Below are positions 18,863 through 28,608 of a DNA stretch of 64,000 nt, one piece after another. The position numbers were made by a program, and so were the translations under genes. The stretch's first letter is position 1. The number at the start of each line of letters is the position of its first letter. Source of the stretch: Photobacterium piscicola (lineage in GTDB: Bacteria; Pseudomonadota; Gammaproteobacteria; Enterobacterales; Vibrionaceae); contig NZ_FUZI01000009.1 in assembly GCF_900166965.1 (NCBI RefSeq), positions 35,393 through 99,392 on the forward strand, read 5' to 3'. Below the pieces are notes generated by a model. That model saw nothing but the letters and a program-made list of their open reading frames with translations. It was not told where the DNA came from and searched no databases.

Positions 18863-21064
18863 ATGAACCACCCAATAGCACGCGTTGCTTTACCTGTCCC
18901 ACTTGATAAAACTTTTGACTATCTCATCAAACCCAACACCACTCCAATTATTGGTGGTCGCGTGCTGGTGTCTTTTGGTCGACAACGATTAGTCGGGATT
19001 GTGGTTGCTATCGGGCATGATTCTGATTTTCCTATTCAACAGTTAAAACCTATTCAGCAAGTATTAGATAATCAACCTTTATGGCAACCTGCTTTATTTA
19101 GCTTATTAAAATGGGCCAGTAGCTATTATCAATATCCATTAGGTGATGCCCTTGCCAATGCGATGCCTGCATTACTGCGTAAAGGTCGAGAAGCATCAAC
19201 CACGCCACTAAAGTATTGGCACCTAACTGAAACAGGTCGAGATCAGCCGCTAAATGGCTTAAAACGCGCGCCTAAACAAGCACAAATCCTAAATCTATTA
19301 CGTCATGGTCCACTCAGTCATGAAAACTTACTCACTCATGACGTCAGCAGCACCACCCTCAAAACTGTCGAGCAAAAAGGTTGGATCAGCGAACAACAAC
19401 ATCAACCACAACAACGTCAGTGGCTGCCACAATTTGAAATTACAGAACAGAAACCACGTTTAAACGAAGAACAAGCATTAGCGATTGCAACGGTAAACAG
19501 TAATCCAGGATTTGGCTGTTATCTACTCGATGGTGTTACAGGCTCAGGCAAAACCGAAGTTTATCTTAATTTACTTGAGCCCATTTTAGCAGCGGGTAAA
19601 CAGGCGTTAATTTTAGTGCCAGAAATTGGCCTAACACCACAAACAATCAATCGTTTTAAGCGCCGTTTTAAGGTGCCATTAGAAACCGTACATTCGGGTT
19701 TAAACGATAGCGAACGCATGGCGGCATGGCTTGCTGGACGAGATAATCAAGCTGGAATCATTATTGGCACCCGTTCAGCACTGTTTACACCTTTTGCTAA
19801 CCTTGGCATTATCATTGTCGATGAAGAACATGATGCTTCATATAAACAACAAGATAGCTTACGTTACCACGCTCGTGATCTGGCCGTAATGCGAGCCAAT
19901 AAAGAAAATATCCCGATAGTATTAGGTTCAGCAACGCCAGCACTGGAAACACTGCATAACGCCCAAACAGGCAAATATCACTATCTGACACTCTCTAAAC
20001 GTGCAGGTAATGCAAGTGCTGCACGTCATGGTGTTATTGATGTCAAAGGCCTGTATTTAAACGCGGGGTTATCAGCACCATTAATTGCAGAAATGCGTAA
20101 GCACCTCAATGCGGGCAATCAAGTGATGCTGTTTCTTAATCGGCGTGGATTTTCACCCGCGATGATGTGCCATGAGTGCGGCTGGATCGCAGAGTGTGAT
20201 CGTTGTGATGCGTATTACACCCTCCATCAGCAATCAGGGGAATTACGGTGTCATCACTGTGCCACTCAGCGGCCGATCATGCACCAATGCCAGCAGTGTG
20301 GTTCTACTCAGTTGTTACCTGTTGGTGTGGGTACAGAACAACTTGAAGCCCAATTAGCCGAATTATTCCCTGAATTTAAAACAGTACGTATTGACCGTGA
20401 TAGTACTCGTCGTAAAGGGGCATTAGAAAACTATTTAGAAGCCATTAAAAATAATGAATATCAAATTTTAATTGGCACCCAAATGCTTGCTAAAGGCCAC
20501 CACTTTCCCAATGTAACCTTAGTGGCATTAATTGATGTTGATAGTGCATTATTCAGTAATGATTTTCGCGCCTCAGAGCGATTAGCACAGCTGTTTATTC
20601 AAGTTGCAGGTCGTGCAGGTCGCGCCAGTAAACCAGGATCAGTATTATTACAAACCCACCATCCAGAACATCAACTGCTACAATCATTACTGCATAAAGG
20701 CTATGGCGTTTTTTCTCAGGCTGCATTAACGGAACGTCGTCAAGCATTGTTGCCACCGTTTACTCACTTAGTGTTATTGCGTGCAGAAGCCAATGATAGC
20801 GACCTTGTGTGCCAGTTCTTACAACAAGTAAGAGGGATTTTTGAAGCAAGCCCAGTGTATGACCAAGACTGTTGTGTTTTAGGGCCAAATCCAGCTCCCC
20901 TTGCTCGTCGTGCTGGACGATTTAGATGGCAATTAATTTTACAAATACCTAATAGAAATAAACTTCAACAAATACTCAGTATTGCTAAGCCTGCAATTCA
21001 GCTCTTACCGTTAGCGAAAAAAATTAGGTGGTCGATTGATGTTGAACCGCAAGATTTAACTTAA
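18863..21064 (+). CDS. priA: Primosomal protein N' (replication restart helicase PriA)
   Basis: 3'-to-5' helicase that reloads the replisome at collapsed forks. The N-terminal 3'-DNA-binding domain spans about 1-105. Walker A GVTGSGKT is at 224-231 and DEEH at 320-323. Eight zinc-binding cysteines sit at 436, 439, 445, 448, 463, 466, 476 and 479. A C-terminal helicase half has GTQMLAKGHHFPNV and QVAGRAGR. Length of 733 matches E. coli (732). Upstream sequence 18596-18862 is the shared rpmE/priA promoter region, with nothing further recognised. Confidence 0.97.
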   Translation: MNHPIARVALPVPLDKTFDYLIKPNTTPIIGGRVLVSFGRQRLVGIVVAIGHDSDFPIQQLKPIQQVLDNQPLWQPALFSLLKWASSYYQYPLGDALANAMPALLRKGREASTTPLKYWHLTETGRDQPLNGLKRAPKQAQILNLLRHGPLSHENLLTHDVSSTTLKTVEQKGWISEQQHQPQQRQWLPQFEITEQKPRLNEEQALAIATVNSNPGFGCYLLDGVTGSGKTEVYLNLLEPILAAGKQALILVPEIGLTPQTINRFKRRFKVPLETVHSGLNDSERMAAWLAGRDNQAGIIIGTRSALFTPFANLGIIIVDEEHDASYKQQDSLRYHARDLAVMRANKENIPIVLGSATPALETLHNAQTGKYHYLTLSKRAGNASAARHGVIDVKGLYLNAGLSAPLIAEMRKHLNAGNQVMLFLNRRGFSPAMMCHECGWIAECDRCDAYYTLHQQSGELRCHHCATQRPIMHQCQQCGSTQLLPVGVGTEQLEAQLAELFPEFKTVRIDRDSTRRKGALENYLEAIKNNEYQILIGTQMLAKGHHFPNVTLVALIDVDSALFSNDFRASERLAQLFIQVAGRAGRASKPGSVLLQTHHPEHQLLQSLLHKGYGVFSQAALTERRQALLPPFTHLVLLRAEANDSDLVCQFLQQVRGIFEASPVYDQDCCVLGPNPAPLARRAGRFRWQLILQIPNRNKLQQILSIAKPAIQLLPLAKKIRWSIDVEPQDLT

Positions 21065-21073
21065 ACTACACAA

Positions 21074-21089
21074 TGCGATGCATCTCACA
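21074..21089. promoter_or_regulatory. Candidate CRP-cAMP site upstream of cytR
   Basis: TGCGA-N6-TCACA differs at one base from the CRP consensus TGTGA-N6-TCACA. It lies about 180 bp before cytR, in the 203-bp gap after priA. CytR acts together with CRP in related bacteria, so the location makes sense, but binding is inferred. Confidence 0.5.
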
Positions 21090-21267
21090 TAGCGAATGTA
21101 ATTTATGCTATTGAAAGCATGTTTCAGCTTATGCATCCATTCTACAATATGTATATGAATTGACGTTTTTCAGTCAGTTACAATTAGTTGGCGAGCATAT
21201 CTGAATACATTTTTGCGTCAGATAGCCAACTGTAAATTAGTAAGATATAGCACAAGAGGAAAGCACT

Positions 21268-22272
21268 ATGGCGACAATGAAGGACGTTGCCCAGCTAGCC
21301 GGGGTATCAACCGCGACAGTTTCACGCGCGCTCATGAACCCGGAAAAAGTATCGGCCTCAACCAGGAAAAAGGTCGAGCAAGCCGTAATGGAAGCTGGAT
21401 ATTCACCAAACTCACTAGCACGCAATTTACGCCGCAATGAATCGAAAACTATCGTTACCATTGTTCCCGACATCTGTGATCCCTACTTCACAGAAATCAT
21501 TCGTGGTATTGAAGAAGCGGCAATGGAAAATGGTTATTTAGTGTTGCTCGGTGACAGTGGTCAGCAACAACGTCGTGAAAATTCATTCGCTAATTTAGTC
21601 TTTACTAAACAAGCTGATGGTATGTTGCTATTAGGTAATAATTTACCGTTTGACGTCAGTAAACCTGAACAAAAAAATCTGCCGCCATTAGTCATGGCAT
21701 GTGAATATGCGCCGGAACTTGAATTACCAACAGTGCACATTGATAACTTAACCGCTGCCTTTGATGCGGTGAATTACTTGACGCAAATGGGCCATAAGCG
21801 CATTGCTCAAATCACCGGACCTGATAAAGCCGCTTTATCACAATTTCGTCAGCAAGGTTATCAGCAAGCTCTTCGTCGTGGGGGCATCACTCTAAACCCG
21901 GCTTACACCATTAAAGGTGATTTTAGTTTTGCTGCAGGTGCTCGTGCAATCACAGCATTACTTGCTTTACCCGAACCACCAACAGCATTATTTTGCCACT
22001 CTGATGTCATGGCTATTGGTGCCATGCAACAGGCGAAACGATTAGGTTTACGCGTACCACATGATATTTCTATTGTTGGTTTTGATGATATTCAATTTGC
22101 AGAATATTGTGATCCACCATTAACGACGGTCTCACAACCACGGTATGAAATTGGCCGTCAAGCAATGTTAATGTTGCTAGAATTACTCAAAGGTAAAGAT
22201 GTTCAGGCAGGGTCGCGATTATTAGACGCCAAACTGGTTATTCGTGAAAGTGCAGCGCCACCTAGTCGTTAA
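21268..22272 (+). CDS. cytR: CytR, LacI-family nucleoside-utilisation repressor
   Basis: LacI/GalR regulator, 334 residues. The N-terminal helix-turn-helix reads MKDVAQLAGVSTATVSRAL, with hinge helix and periplasmic-binding-like effector domain (SIVGFDDIQFAEYCDPPLTT). The symbol rests on overall similarity and on the priA-cytR-ftsN order, which is that of E. coli. It represses nucleoside uptake and catabolism with CRP, relieved by cytidine; in vibrios it also affects competence and biofilm. AAGAGGAAAGC provides a good ribosome site. Confidence 0.92.
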   Translation: MATMKDVAQLAGVSTATVSRALMNPEKVSASTRKKVEQAVMEAGYSPNSLARNLRRNESKTIVTIVPDICDPYFTEIIRGIEEAAMENGYLVLLGDSGQQQRRENSFANLVFTKQADGMLLLGNNLPFDVSKPEQKNLPPLVMACEYAPELELPTVHIDNLTAAFDAVNYLTQMGHKRIAQITGPDKAALSQFRQQGYQQALRRGGITLNPAYTIKGDFSFAAGARAITALLALPEPPTALFCHSDVMAIGAMQQAKRLGLRVPHDISIVGFDDIQFAEYCDPPLTTVSQPRYEIGRQAMLMLLELLKGKDVQAGSRLLDAKLVIRESAAPPSR

Positions 22273-22441
22273 TTGATCGCCCCCATATTTGACACGTTAC
22301 TGCACAGAGATCATAAAATCTGGCATCTTTGTTACAATATGGGGTTAATTATCAACGAAACAGCGATAATAACTGGTCAGGATCAATCCAACTTTGTAAC
22401 ATAGCGTCCTATCTATCTACCCAAACTAATTTGTCGATATC

Positions 22442-23044
22442 GTGGCTACTAAAGATTATGTAAAACGTGGGCGCTCTGCGAAACCAGCGTCACCAAAAGC
22501 AAAAGCTAACCCTAAAGGCAAAAAAGTGCCGACAACTGGTTTTCCAACCAAGTGGGCAGCTTTCGCTGTTATTTTAGTGTGTGGGCTGATTACGAGTTTA
22601 TTTTTCCTTTCTGGTACTGATGTTCCTGAACAGAAACCAGCGATTCCTGCGGCTATTGTTATCAAACCGCAGCAACCTGCAAAAGTTAATACCAATGCCT
22701 TACCGCCAAAACCAGAAGAAAAATGGCGTTATATTCAAGAATTGGAAAATAAAAAAGTCATTGTTCCTGAATTAACCCAGAAAAAAGTCATTGTAAAAGA
22801 GAAGCCAGCTAAACCTTATTTATTACAATGCGGTGCTTATCACAGCCAATCTCAAGCAGATGAGCGTAAGGCGATGATTGCGTTTCAGGGCTTAAATAGT
22901 CAAATAAAAGTATCAACCAACAATAAAGGTACTTGGTACCGTGTTGTACTTGGTCCTTACAAAAATAAACGCTTAGCAATGAATGATCAGAATAAATTAC
23001 AACAACATGGTATTAGCCCTTGTGCAATTTGGTTCTGGGAATAA
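22442..23044 (+). CDS. ftsN: Cell division protein FtsN
   Basis: Late divisome protein that triggers septal peptidoglycan synthesis. A short basic cytoplasmic tail (DYVKRGR, about 5-11) resembles the FtsA-contacting segment of E. coli FtsN. One membrane helix is at about 38-56, followed by a periplasmic linker and a C-terminal SPOR domain (about 125-200) that binds denuded glycan. At 200 residues it is much shorter than the 319 of E. coli, mainly in the linker. The start is GTG with a poor ribosome site. Confidence 0.92.
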   Translation: MATKDYVKRGRSAKPASPKAKANPKGKKVPTTGFPTKWAAFAVILVCGLITSLFFLSGTDVPEQKPAIPAAIVIKPQQPAKVNTNALPPKPEEKWRYIQELENKKVIVPELTQKKVIVKEKPAKPYLLQCGAYHSQSQADERKAMIAFQGLNSQIKVSTNNKGTWYRVVLGPYKNKRLAMNDQNKLQQHGISPCAIWFWE

Positions 23045-23067
23045 TCATCATTAGTATGAATAACAAT

Positions 23068-23097
23068 AAAGGATGCCATCATGGCATCCTTTTTTAT
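23068..23097 (+). terminator. Rho-independent terminator of ftsN
   Basis: Stem AGGATGCCA / TGGCATCCT with a T run, 24 bp after ftsN. Confidence 0.9.
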
Positions 23098-23142
23098 TCT
23101 CTAAAACTTAACATCACCACGCCCAGCAATTGTTATATACAC

Positions 23143-23171
23143 CTTGAAAACCTGCCTCTCTATCCCCAGAT
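23143..23171 (+). promoter_or_regulatory. Heat-shock (sigma-32) promoter of hslVU
   Basis: CTTGAAA (23143-23149), a 14-bp spacer and CCCCAGAT (23164-23171) match the sigma-32 consensus CTTGAAA-N13/14-CCCCATNT with one mismatch. It is 56 bp ahead of the hslV start. Confidence 0.85.
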
Positions 23172-23226
23172 CTAATAGCATTAATGATCCCGGCTAACGT
23201 CGGAGCTGAATCAAAGAGGGTTTAAC

Positions 23227-23754
23227 GTGACAACTATTGTATCTGTTCGTCGTAACGACAAAGTCGTAATTGCTGGTGACGGCCAAGTCTCACTTGGCAA
23301 TACGGTAATGAAAGGCAACGCTCGCAAAGTTCGTCGTCTCTATAATAATAAAGTACTTGCCGGTTTCGCTGGCGGCACCGCGGATGCCTTTACTTTATTT
23401 GAACGTTTCGAACGTAAATTAGAAATGCACCAAGGCCATCTATTGAAATCAGCTGTTGAGTTAGCCAAAGATTGGCGTACCGATCGTGCCCTACGTAAGC
23501 TTGAAGCTTTATTAGTTGTTGCTGATGAAACCGGCTCATTAATCATTACAGGTAATGGTGATGTCGTACAGCCTGAGCATGATTTAGTGGCGATTGGTTC
23601 GGGTGGTAATTTCGCTCAAGCTGCCGCTATTGCATTATTGGAAAATACAGATCTTAGCGCCCGTGAAATTGCTGAAAAAGCGCTAAATATTGCGGGTGAT
23701 ATTTGTGTGTTTACTAACCACAATCACACTATTGAAGAACTAGAAACTAAGTAA
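23227..23754 (+). CDS. hslV: HslV protease subunit (ATP-dependent ClpQY)
   Basis: Threonine protease of the proteasome beta type, which forms a double hexamer capped by HslU. After removal of the initiator Met the chain starts TTIVSVRR, giving the catalytic N-terminal Thr. GDGQVSLGN and the Gly-rich core are conserved; 175 residues is standard. The start is GTG, as in E. coli, with GAGGG upstream. hslU follows after 10 bp. Confidence 0.97.
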   Translation: MTTIVSVRRNDKVVIAGDGQVSLGNTVMKGNARKVRRLYNNKVLAGFAGGTADAFTLFERFERKLEMHQGHLLKSAVELAKDWRTDRALRKLEALLVVADETGSLIITGNGDVVQPEHDLVAIGSGGNFAQAAAIALLENTDLSAREIAEKALNIAGDICVFTNHNHTIEELETK

Positions 23755-23764
23755 GGAAGTTGCA

Positions 23765-25096
23765 ATGTCTGAAATGACTCCTCGCGAAATCGTTCATGAG
23801 CTTGATCGTCATATTATCGGTCAAGACAAAGCCAAGCGAGCGGTTGCGATTGCACTGCGTAACCGCTGGCGTCGTATGCAGCTTCCTGAAGAGCTGCGTG
23901 TAGAGGTAACCCCTAAAAATATTTTAATGATTGGTCCAACCGGCGTTGGTAAAACAGAAATTGCTCGTCGATTAGCGAAATTGGCAAATGCACCATTCAT
24001 TAAAGTTGAAGCAACTAAATTTACTGAAGTGGGTTATGTCGGCAAAGAAGTTGAAACGATTATTCGTGATCTAACTGATGTCGCTGTAAAAATGGTACAT
24101 CAACAAGCGACTGAAAAAGTCCGTGTACATGCTGAAGAATTAGCAGAAGAACGTATTCTTGATGTGTTATTGCCACCAGCACGCGATGCTTGGGGACAAA
24201 ACGAAGAAGTCGCAACAGAATCAACAACGCGTCAATCTTTCCGTAAAAAATTACGTGAAGGTAAACTTGATGATAAAGAAATCGAGATTGATATTGCAGC
24301 CCCACAAATGGGTGTTGAAATCATGGCGCCTCCTGGCATGGAAGAAATGACCAACCAGTTACAAGGCATGTTCCAAAATCTTGCTGGTAACACCAGTAAA
24401 AAACGCAAAATGAAAATCAAAGATGCGTTAAAAGCGGCAACAGAAGAAGAAGCCGCTAAACTGGTAAACCAAGAAGAATTAAAAGAACAAGCGATTTTCG
24501 CTGTTGAAAACAACGGTATCGTCTTTATTGATGAAATAGATAAGATTTGTAAGCGTGGCGAATCATCCGGCCCTGACGTTTCTCGTGAAGGTGTACAACG
24601 TGATTTGTTACCATTAGTTGAAGGCAGTACGGTATCAACGAAGCATGGCATGGTTAAAACAGACCATATTCTGTTTGTAGCATCAGGTGCATTCCAAGTT
24701 GCTAAGCCATCAGATTTAATTCCAGAACTACAGGGTCGTTTACCGATCCGTGTTGAATTGGATGCACTGAGCAGCCATGACTTTAAACGTATTCTTACTG
24801 AGCCAAAAGCATCGTTAACACAACAATACGTGGCGTTAATGGCAACGGAATCAGTCGATATCGAATTTACGGCTGATGGTATTGAAAGCTTAGCGGAAGC
24901 TGCATGGCAGGTAAATGAGCGCACAGAAAATATTGGTGCACGTCGTTTACATACAGTTATGGAACGTCTAATGGAAGAAATTTCTTATGATGCGAGTGAA
25001 AAATCTGGCGAGAAATTCCTTATCGATAACGCGTATGTACAAGCACGTTTAGGCGAATTCGTTGCAGATGAAGATTTAAGTCGCTTCATTTTATAA
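23765..25096 (+). CDS. hslU: HslU ATPase/unfoldase (ClpY)
   Basis: AAA+ unfoldase that feeds substrates to HslV. Walker A GPTGVGKT is at 57-64, Walker B FIDEIDKI at about 252-259, the pore motif GYVG in the N-domain, and an intermediate I-domain at about 110-240. Length of 443 is identical to E. coli. The C-terminal tail ends DLSRFIL, the peptide that inserts into HslV. Transcribed with hslV from the heat-shock promoter. Confidence 0.97.
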   Translation: MSEMTPREIVHELDRHIIGQDKAKRAVAIALRNRWRRMQLPEELRVEVTPKNILMIGPTGVGKTEIARRLAKLANAPFIKVEATKFTEVGYVGKEVETIIRDLTDVAVKMVHQQATEKVRVHAEELAEERILDVLLPPARDAWGQNEEVATESTTRQSFRKKLREGKLDDKEIEIDIAAPQMGVEIMAPPGMEEMTNQLQGMFQNLAGNTSKKRKMKIKDALKAATEEEAAKLVNQEELKEQAIFAVENNGIVFIDEIDKICKRGESSGPDVSREGVQRDLLPLVEGSTVSTKHGMVKTDHILFVASGAFQVAKPSDLIPELQGRLPIRVELDALSSHDFKRILTEPKASLTQQYVALMATESVDIEFTADGIESLAEAAWQVNERTENIGARRLHTVMERLMEEISYDASEKSGEKFLIDNAYVQARLGEFVADEDLSRFIL

Positions 25097-25123
25097 TCGA
25101 ATTAGACTGACGATTAACCTTAT

Positions 25124-25154
25124 AAACGGTGCGTTTTATCGCACCGTTTTTTTT
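25124..25154 (+). terminator. Rho-independent terminator of hslVU
   Basis: AAACGGTGCG-TTTTAT-CGCACCGTTT with eight T, 27 bp after hslU. Confidence 0.93.
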
Positions 25155-25244
25155 GTTCTTTAACAAACATTGATGGGATAAATTTGCGCCTGACCAAATT
25201 TACGCCATAATACCTTTTCAGTATTCACTTTAAGTATCTAATTT

Positions 25245-26153
25245 ATGAACTCACCCTCTTCACTGACAATTTGGTTAGATGCCGCAAGACCAAAAACCTT
25301 ACCCCTTGCCATCGCCTCTATTGTCTGCGGTAGCGCAGTAGCAAAATGGCACGACAATTTTTCTGCAAGTATTGCAGCTCTTGCGCTATTAACTGCCTTG
25401 TTATTACAAATTCTATCTAACCTTGCTAATGATTATGGCGACGCCGTTAAAGGCACAGATAATGATGACCGTTTAGGTCCACAACGGGCAATGCAATCAG
25501 GCTTAGTCACCGCAGCAACAATGCGTAAGGCGATGATTATTAATATTGTTCTTACCGCAATCAGTGGCTTAACCTTAATTTTAATTGCTTGTAAGAACCC
25601 GCACGATATTGTCGGTTTTTTAATCCTTGGTTTGCTGGCGATAGCAGCATCAATTGCCTATACCGTCGGTAATAAGCCTTATGGTTATCGAGGCCTTGGC
25701 GATCTATCTGTACTGATATTTTTTGGTTGGCTAGGTGTTGCAGGTACGTATTACCTTCAAACGGGACAAATTGATTCATTGATCATGTTACCGGCAACGG
25801 CATGTGGTTTATTGGCGGTTGGTGTACTAAATATCAATAACCTACGTGATATTGATAATGATAAAGCGTGTGGTAAACAAACTTTAGTCGTGCGTATGGG
25901 GCCGCAATGGGGCCGTAAATATCACCTCGTATTACTCTCTACTAGTGTGATATTTTTCAGCTTATTTGCCCTATTAGAAGTAAAATCTCTTTTTGGATGG
26001 CTATTTATTTTAAGCCTACCATTATTGATTAATCATGGTCGACAAGTGTACCGCTCAACCAATGGTGCCGCTTTGCGACCAATGATGGCAACCATGGTGA
26101 AGTGTGCGTTAATCACCAACCTATTATTTGCAATTGGTATGGTATTAGCTTAA
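25245..26153 (+). CDS. menA: 1,4-dihydroxy-2-naphthoate polyprenyltransferase
   Basis: UbiA-family integral membrane prenyltransferase that attaches the polyprenyl chain in menaquinone synthesis. Both Asp-rich Mg-diphosphate motifs are visible: NLANDYGDAVKGTDNDD near residue 65 and NNLRDIDNDKACGK near 200. About eight hydrophobic helices and 302 residues fit the family. It follows hslVU and precedes rraA, as in E. coli. Confidence 0.94.
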   Translation: MNSPSSLTIWLDAARPKTLPLAIASIVCGSAVAKWHDNFSASIAALALLTALLLQILSNLANDYGDAVKGTDNDDRLGPQRAMQSGLVTAATMRKAMIINIVLTAISGLTLILIACKNPHDIVGFLILGLLAIAASIAYTVGNKPYGYRGLGDLSVLIFFGWLGVAGTYYLQTGQIDSLIMLPATACGLLAVGVLNINNLRDIDNDKACGKQTLVVRMGPQWGRKYHLVLLSTSVIFFSLFALLEVKSLFGWLFILSLPLLINHGRQVYRSTNGAALRPMMATMVKCALITNLLFAIGMVLA

Positions 26154-26240
26154 TCACTGATACAAATTGCAATGCGATATCAACTGGTTATAATTTAAAC
26201 AAACCATTTTTGTTTTCAGCTACCAATAAGAAGCCTGCCC

Positions 26241-26726
26241 ATGGAATATAATACCTCTGAGCTTTGTGATATCTATCTCGATCAAGTTGATGTGGTTGAA
26301 CCAATGTTCAGCTCTTACGGTGGCCGTAGTTCATTTGGTGGTCAAGTCACGACCATTAAATGCTTTGAAGATAATGGGGTTATTCATGACACCTTATCTC
26401 TACCAGGCTCTGGACGGGTATTGTTAATCGATGGTGGTGGCTCATTACGGCGTGCTTTAATTGATATCGATCTCGCTCAATTGGCGGTTGAAAACCAATG
26501 GGAAGGATTAATTATTTATGGCAGCGTGCGCCATGTTGATGAACTGGATAGACTCGATCTAGGCATTCAGGCACTAGCAGCAATTCCGGTCGGTGCTGAT
26601 CAGCAAGCCATTGGTGAAGTTGATGTTGCGGTGAATTTTGGTGGGGTTACTTTCTTACCTGAAGATTATATTTATGCAGACAATACTGGGGTTATTTTAT
26701 CACCCGAAGCGTTAGACATAGACTAA
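26241..26726 (+). CDS. rraA: RraA, regulator of ribonuclease E activity
   Basis: Trimeric ring protein that binds RNase E and inhibits degradosome activity. The 161-residue length and the N-terminal block [12 protein letters not shown] are typical, as is [15 protein letters not shown], and [21 protein letters not shown] sequence is in the middle. It lacks any recognised catalytic role in this clade, although the fold is shared with aldolases. It is downstream of menA with an 87-bp gap. Confidence 0.95.
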   Translation: MEYNTSELCDIYLDQVDVVEPMFSSYGGRSSFGGQVTTIKCFEDNGVIHDTLSLPGSGRVLLIDGGGSLRRALIDIDLAQLAVENQWEGLIIYGSVRHVDELDRLDLGIQALAAIPVGADQQAIGEVDVAVNFGGVTFLPEDYIYADNTGVILSPEALDID

Positions 26727-26754
26727 TCAGTCCCTCACAAGACAGTGACCAGAC

Positions 26755-26806
26755 ATAAAAAATCGGCTCGGTATATTGCTCATTAAGGGAGCTATACCGA
26801 GCCGAT
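26755..26806 (-). terminator. Long terminator hairpin of zapB
   Basis: A perfect 14-bp stem (ATCGGCTCGGTATA at 26762-26775 with 26793-26806), plus an inner GCTC/GAGC stem. Read leftward it is followed by six T, so it is mainly the zapB terminator; it may also slow rraA transcripts. Confidence 0.88.
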
Positions 26807-26830
26807 AATCGTATTAAAATAAATACGCGA

Positions 26831-27073
26831 TTATTCTACGCTATCCATTTTACCTAGCAACGTACGTACGCGATCTTGCCATACGTTATGCTCGCCACGT
26901 AGCTTTTCGTTATCTTGAACAAGACTCTCACGACCAGAACGTAGTTCTTGTGCTTCCATAGCTAGGCTATCATTTTTTTCTTTTAGTTCATCAATTTCCA
27001 TTTGTAGTAAAGAAATTGAATCCACAGCCATTTGAACTTTGGCTTCCAATTTTTCCAACATTTCTAGAGACAT
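26831..27073 (-). CDS. zapB: Cell division protein ZapB
   Basis: Small coiled-coil protein that links the Z-ring and the Ter region through ZapA and MatP. I start it at the ATG giving [13 protein letters not shown], 80 residues, because AGGTG lies 6 bp ahead and E. coli ZapB starts the same way; an in-frame ATG eight codons upstream has no comparable site. The whole chain has heptad-like Leu/Ile spacing ([19 protein letters not shown]). Confidence 0.93.
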   Translation of the reverse strand: MSLEMLEKLEAKVQMAVDSISLLQMEIDELKEKNDSLAMEAQELRSGRESLVQDNEKLRGEHNVWQDRVRTLLGKMDSVE

Positions 27074-27668
27074 ATTGTTCACCTGATCTATGCCCATATA
27101 TTTACCTTAACAATTCAAGGTAATCTCTACGGACAGGGTTATATATATTTATATCGCTATTCTAACGAGGCATTGGCTTGCTGACATCTACATTTCCATC
27201 ACATTCGTGCAAATGAATGAAATTCATACAAGTCTGATGTAATTATTGCAAAGTCAGCCAATATCAGCCTTATTTAGGCGCTAAAAACAGCTAAATTCAA
27301 CGACCTCAGCATATTTCTATTACCTTATATCTTTAATGCCTCGTTTCACATTCCGCTATCAATAATGTGGTATCTATGAACTTTCTCAAATTCTGTTCCA
27401 CATTACCATGATAATTTACTCCTGCGATTTTATATGCCGCAGTTATCGTGAATAACGATGATTACTACATCTGCCTAATATCACTATCAATGATCTCAAG
27501 CCATCAACCCGACAATAAAAAGCCACCAAACGCTCACTTTGGAAAACAATTTACGCTCGAACGCACATTTTTGAGCCGTTATTATTTTAAAAAAAAGTAA
27601 CTATTGTAAATTACAGCGCATGAAGGATAACGCAATACCCTACATTACCCATCAAAAGGACTGACAAT
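27074..27668. promoter_or_regulatory. Intergenic region between zapB and glpF
   Basis: About 595 bp without a gene, holding divergent promoters. ACGCTC occurs twice (near 27532 and 27554) followed by sequence loosely like GlpR half-sites, and TGTAAATTACA (27605-27615) is a small palindrome near the glpF start. Neither is good enough to call an operator. Confidence 0.3.
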
Positions 27669-28520
27669 ATGACAAGTTCCAAACCTAATGCGCTCGTCGG
27701 AGAATGTTTTGCGGAATTTATTGGTACTGGATTACTGATATTTTTTGGCGTTGGCTGTGTCGCTGCCCTGAAATTAACCGGTGCAGATTTTGGTCAATGG
27801 GAAGTCAGTATTATGTGGGGACTTGGCGTTGCCATTGCCATTTATGTCACGGCGGGGGTTTCTGGCGCCCATTTAAACCCAGCGGTAACTATTGCGTTAG
27901 CCAGTTTTCATGGCTTCAATAAACGAAAAGTCCTGCCTTATATTATGGCGCAGATATTAGGGGCTTTTGCCGCTGCCGCCTTAGTTTATGGGCTATACAG
28001 CAACTTATTTACTGACTATGAAGCCAGCCATAATATTGTTCGAGGAACAGTTGCTAGCCTTGATACCGCCTCTATTTTTTCAACATTCCCTCACCCATCA
28101 TTAAGTTTTGGTGGCGCATTTGCCGTTGAATTTACTATTACCGCAGTATTAATGTTTGCCATTTTAGCTATTGGTGATGATAAAAATGGAGCACCACGTG
28201 GTGCTATGGGACCACTGCTTATTGGCTTATTAATTGCTGTTATTGGCGGTTCTTTAGGTCCACTTACCGGTTTTGCAATGAACCCCGCCCGTGATTTCGG
28301 CCCAAAACTACTAACCTTCTTTGCCGGTTGGGACACGGTGGCACTCACTGGTGCTAAAGATATTCCTTACTTTATCGTCCCTATCCTGGCGCCAATTTGT
28401 GGTGCACTTTTTGGTGGCTGGGCCTACCCTAAACTGATTGGGATTTATCTACCAGGCAACAAATGTACCCTACCGAATAAATGTGAAGGCAATACTGATA
28501 CACCTGCAGTTGAAGCATAA
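27669..28520 (+). CDS. glpF: Glycerol facilitator (aquaglyceroporin)
   Basis: MIP-family channel for glycerol entry. The two pore motifs are NPA at 70-72 and NPAR at 205-208; six membrane helices are evident. The selectivity Arg is Arg208. The 283 residues match E. coli GlpF (281). It is cotranscribed with glpK 88 bp downstream, as in many gammaproteobacteria. Confidence 0.96.
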   Translation: MTSSKPNALVGECFAEFIGTGLLIFFGVGCVAALKLTGADFGQWEVSIMWGLGVAIAIYVTAGVSGAHLNPAVTIALASFHGFNKRKVLPYIMAQILGAFAAAALVYGLYSNLFTDYEASHNIVRGTVASLDTASIFSTFPHPSLSFGGAFAVEFTITAVLMFAILAIGDDKNGAPRGAMGPLLIGLLIAVIGGSLGPLTGFAMNPARDFGPKLLTFFAGWDTVALTGAKDIPYFIVPILAPICGALFGGWAYPKLIGIYLPGNKCTLPNKCEGNTDTPAVEA

Positions 28521-28608
28521 AATTTAATCCATCAACACCATAAAGAGGCATTACCTCGCCTCTCAATTAAAACTGACTCTATATAATAAAGATAACGAGG
28601 AACTCATC

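Noticed and set aside
24232..24924. A 230-codon open frame on the minus strand inside hslU
   Set aside because: It lies wholly inside a clear hslU gene, on the other strand. Its predicted protein is serine-rich with no recognisable domain, as expected of an antisense shadow.
27180..27380. CRP sites ahead of glpF
   Set aside because: Several TCACA sequences are present, but none has a TGTGA-like half six bases away.
27525..27575. GlpR operators ahead of glpFK
   Set aside because: ACGCTC occurs twice, but the palindromic partner and spacing of the GlpR consensus are not satisfied.
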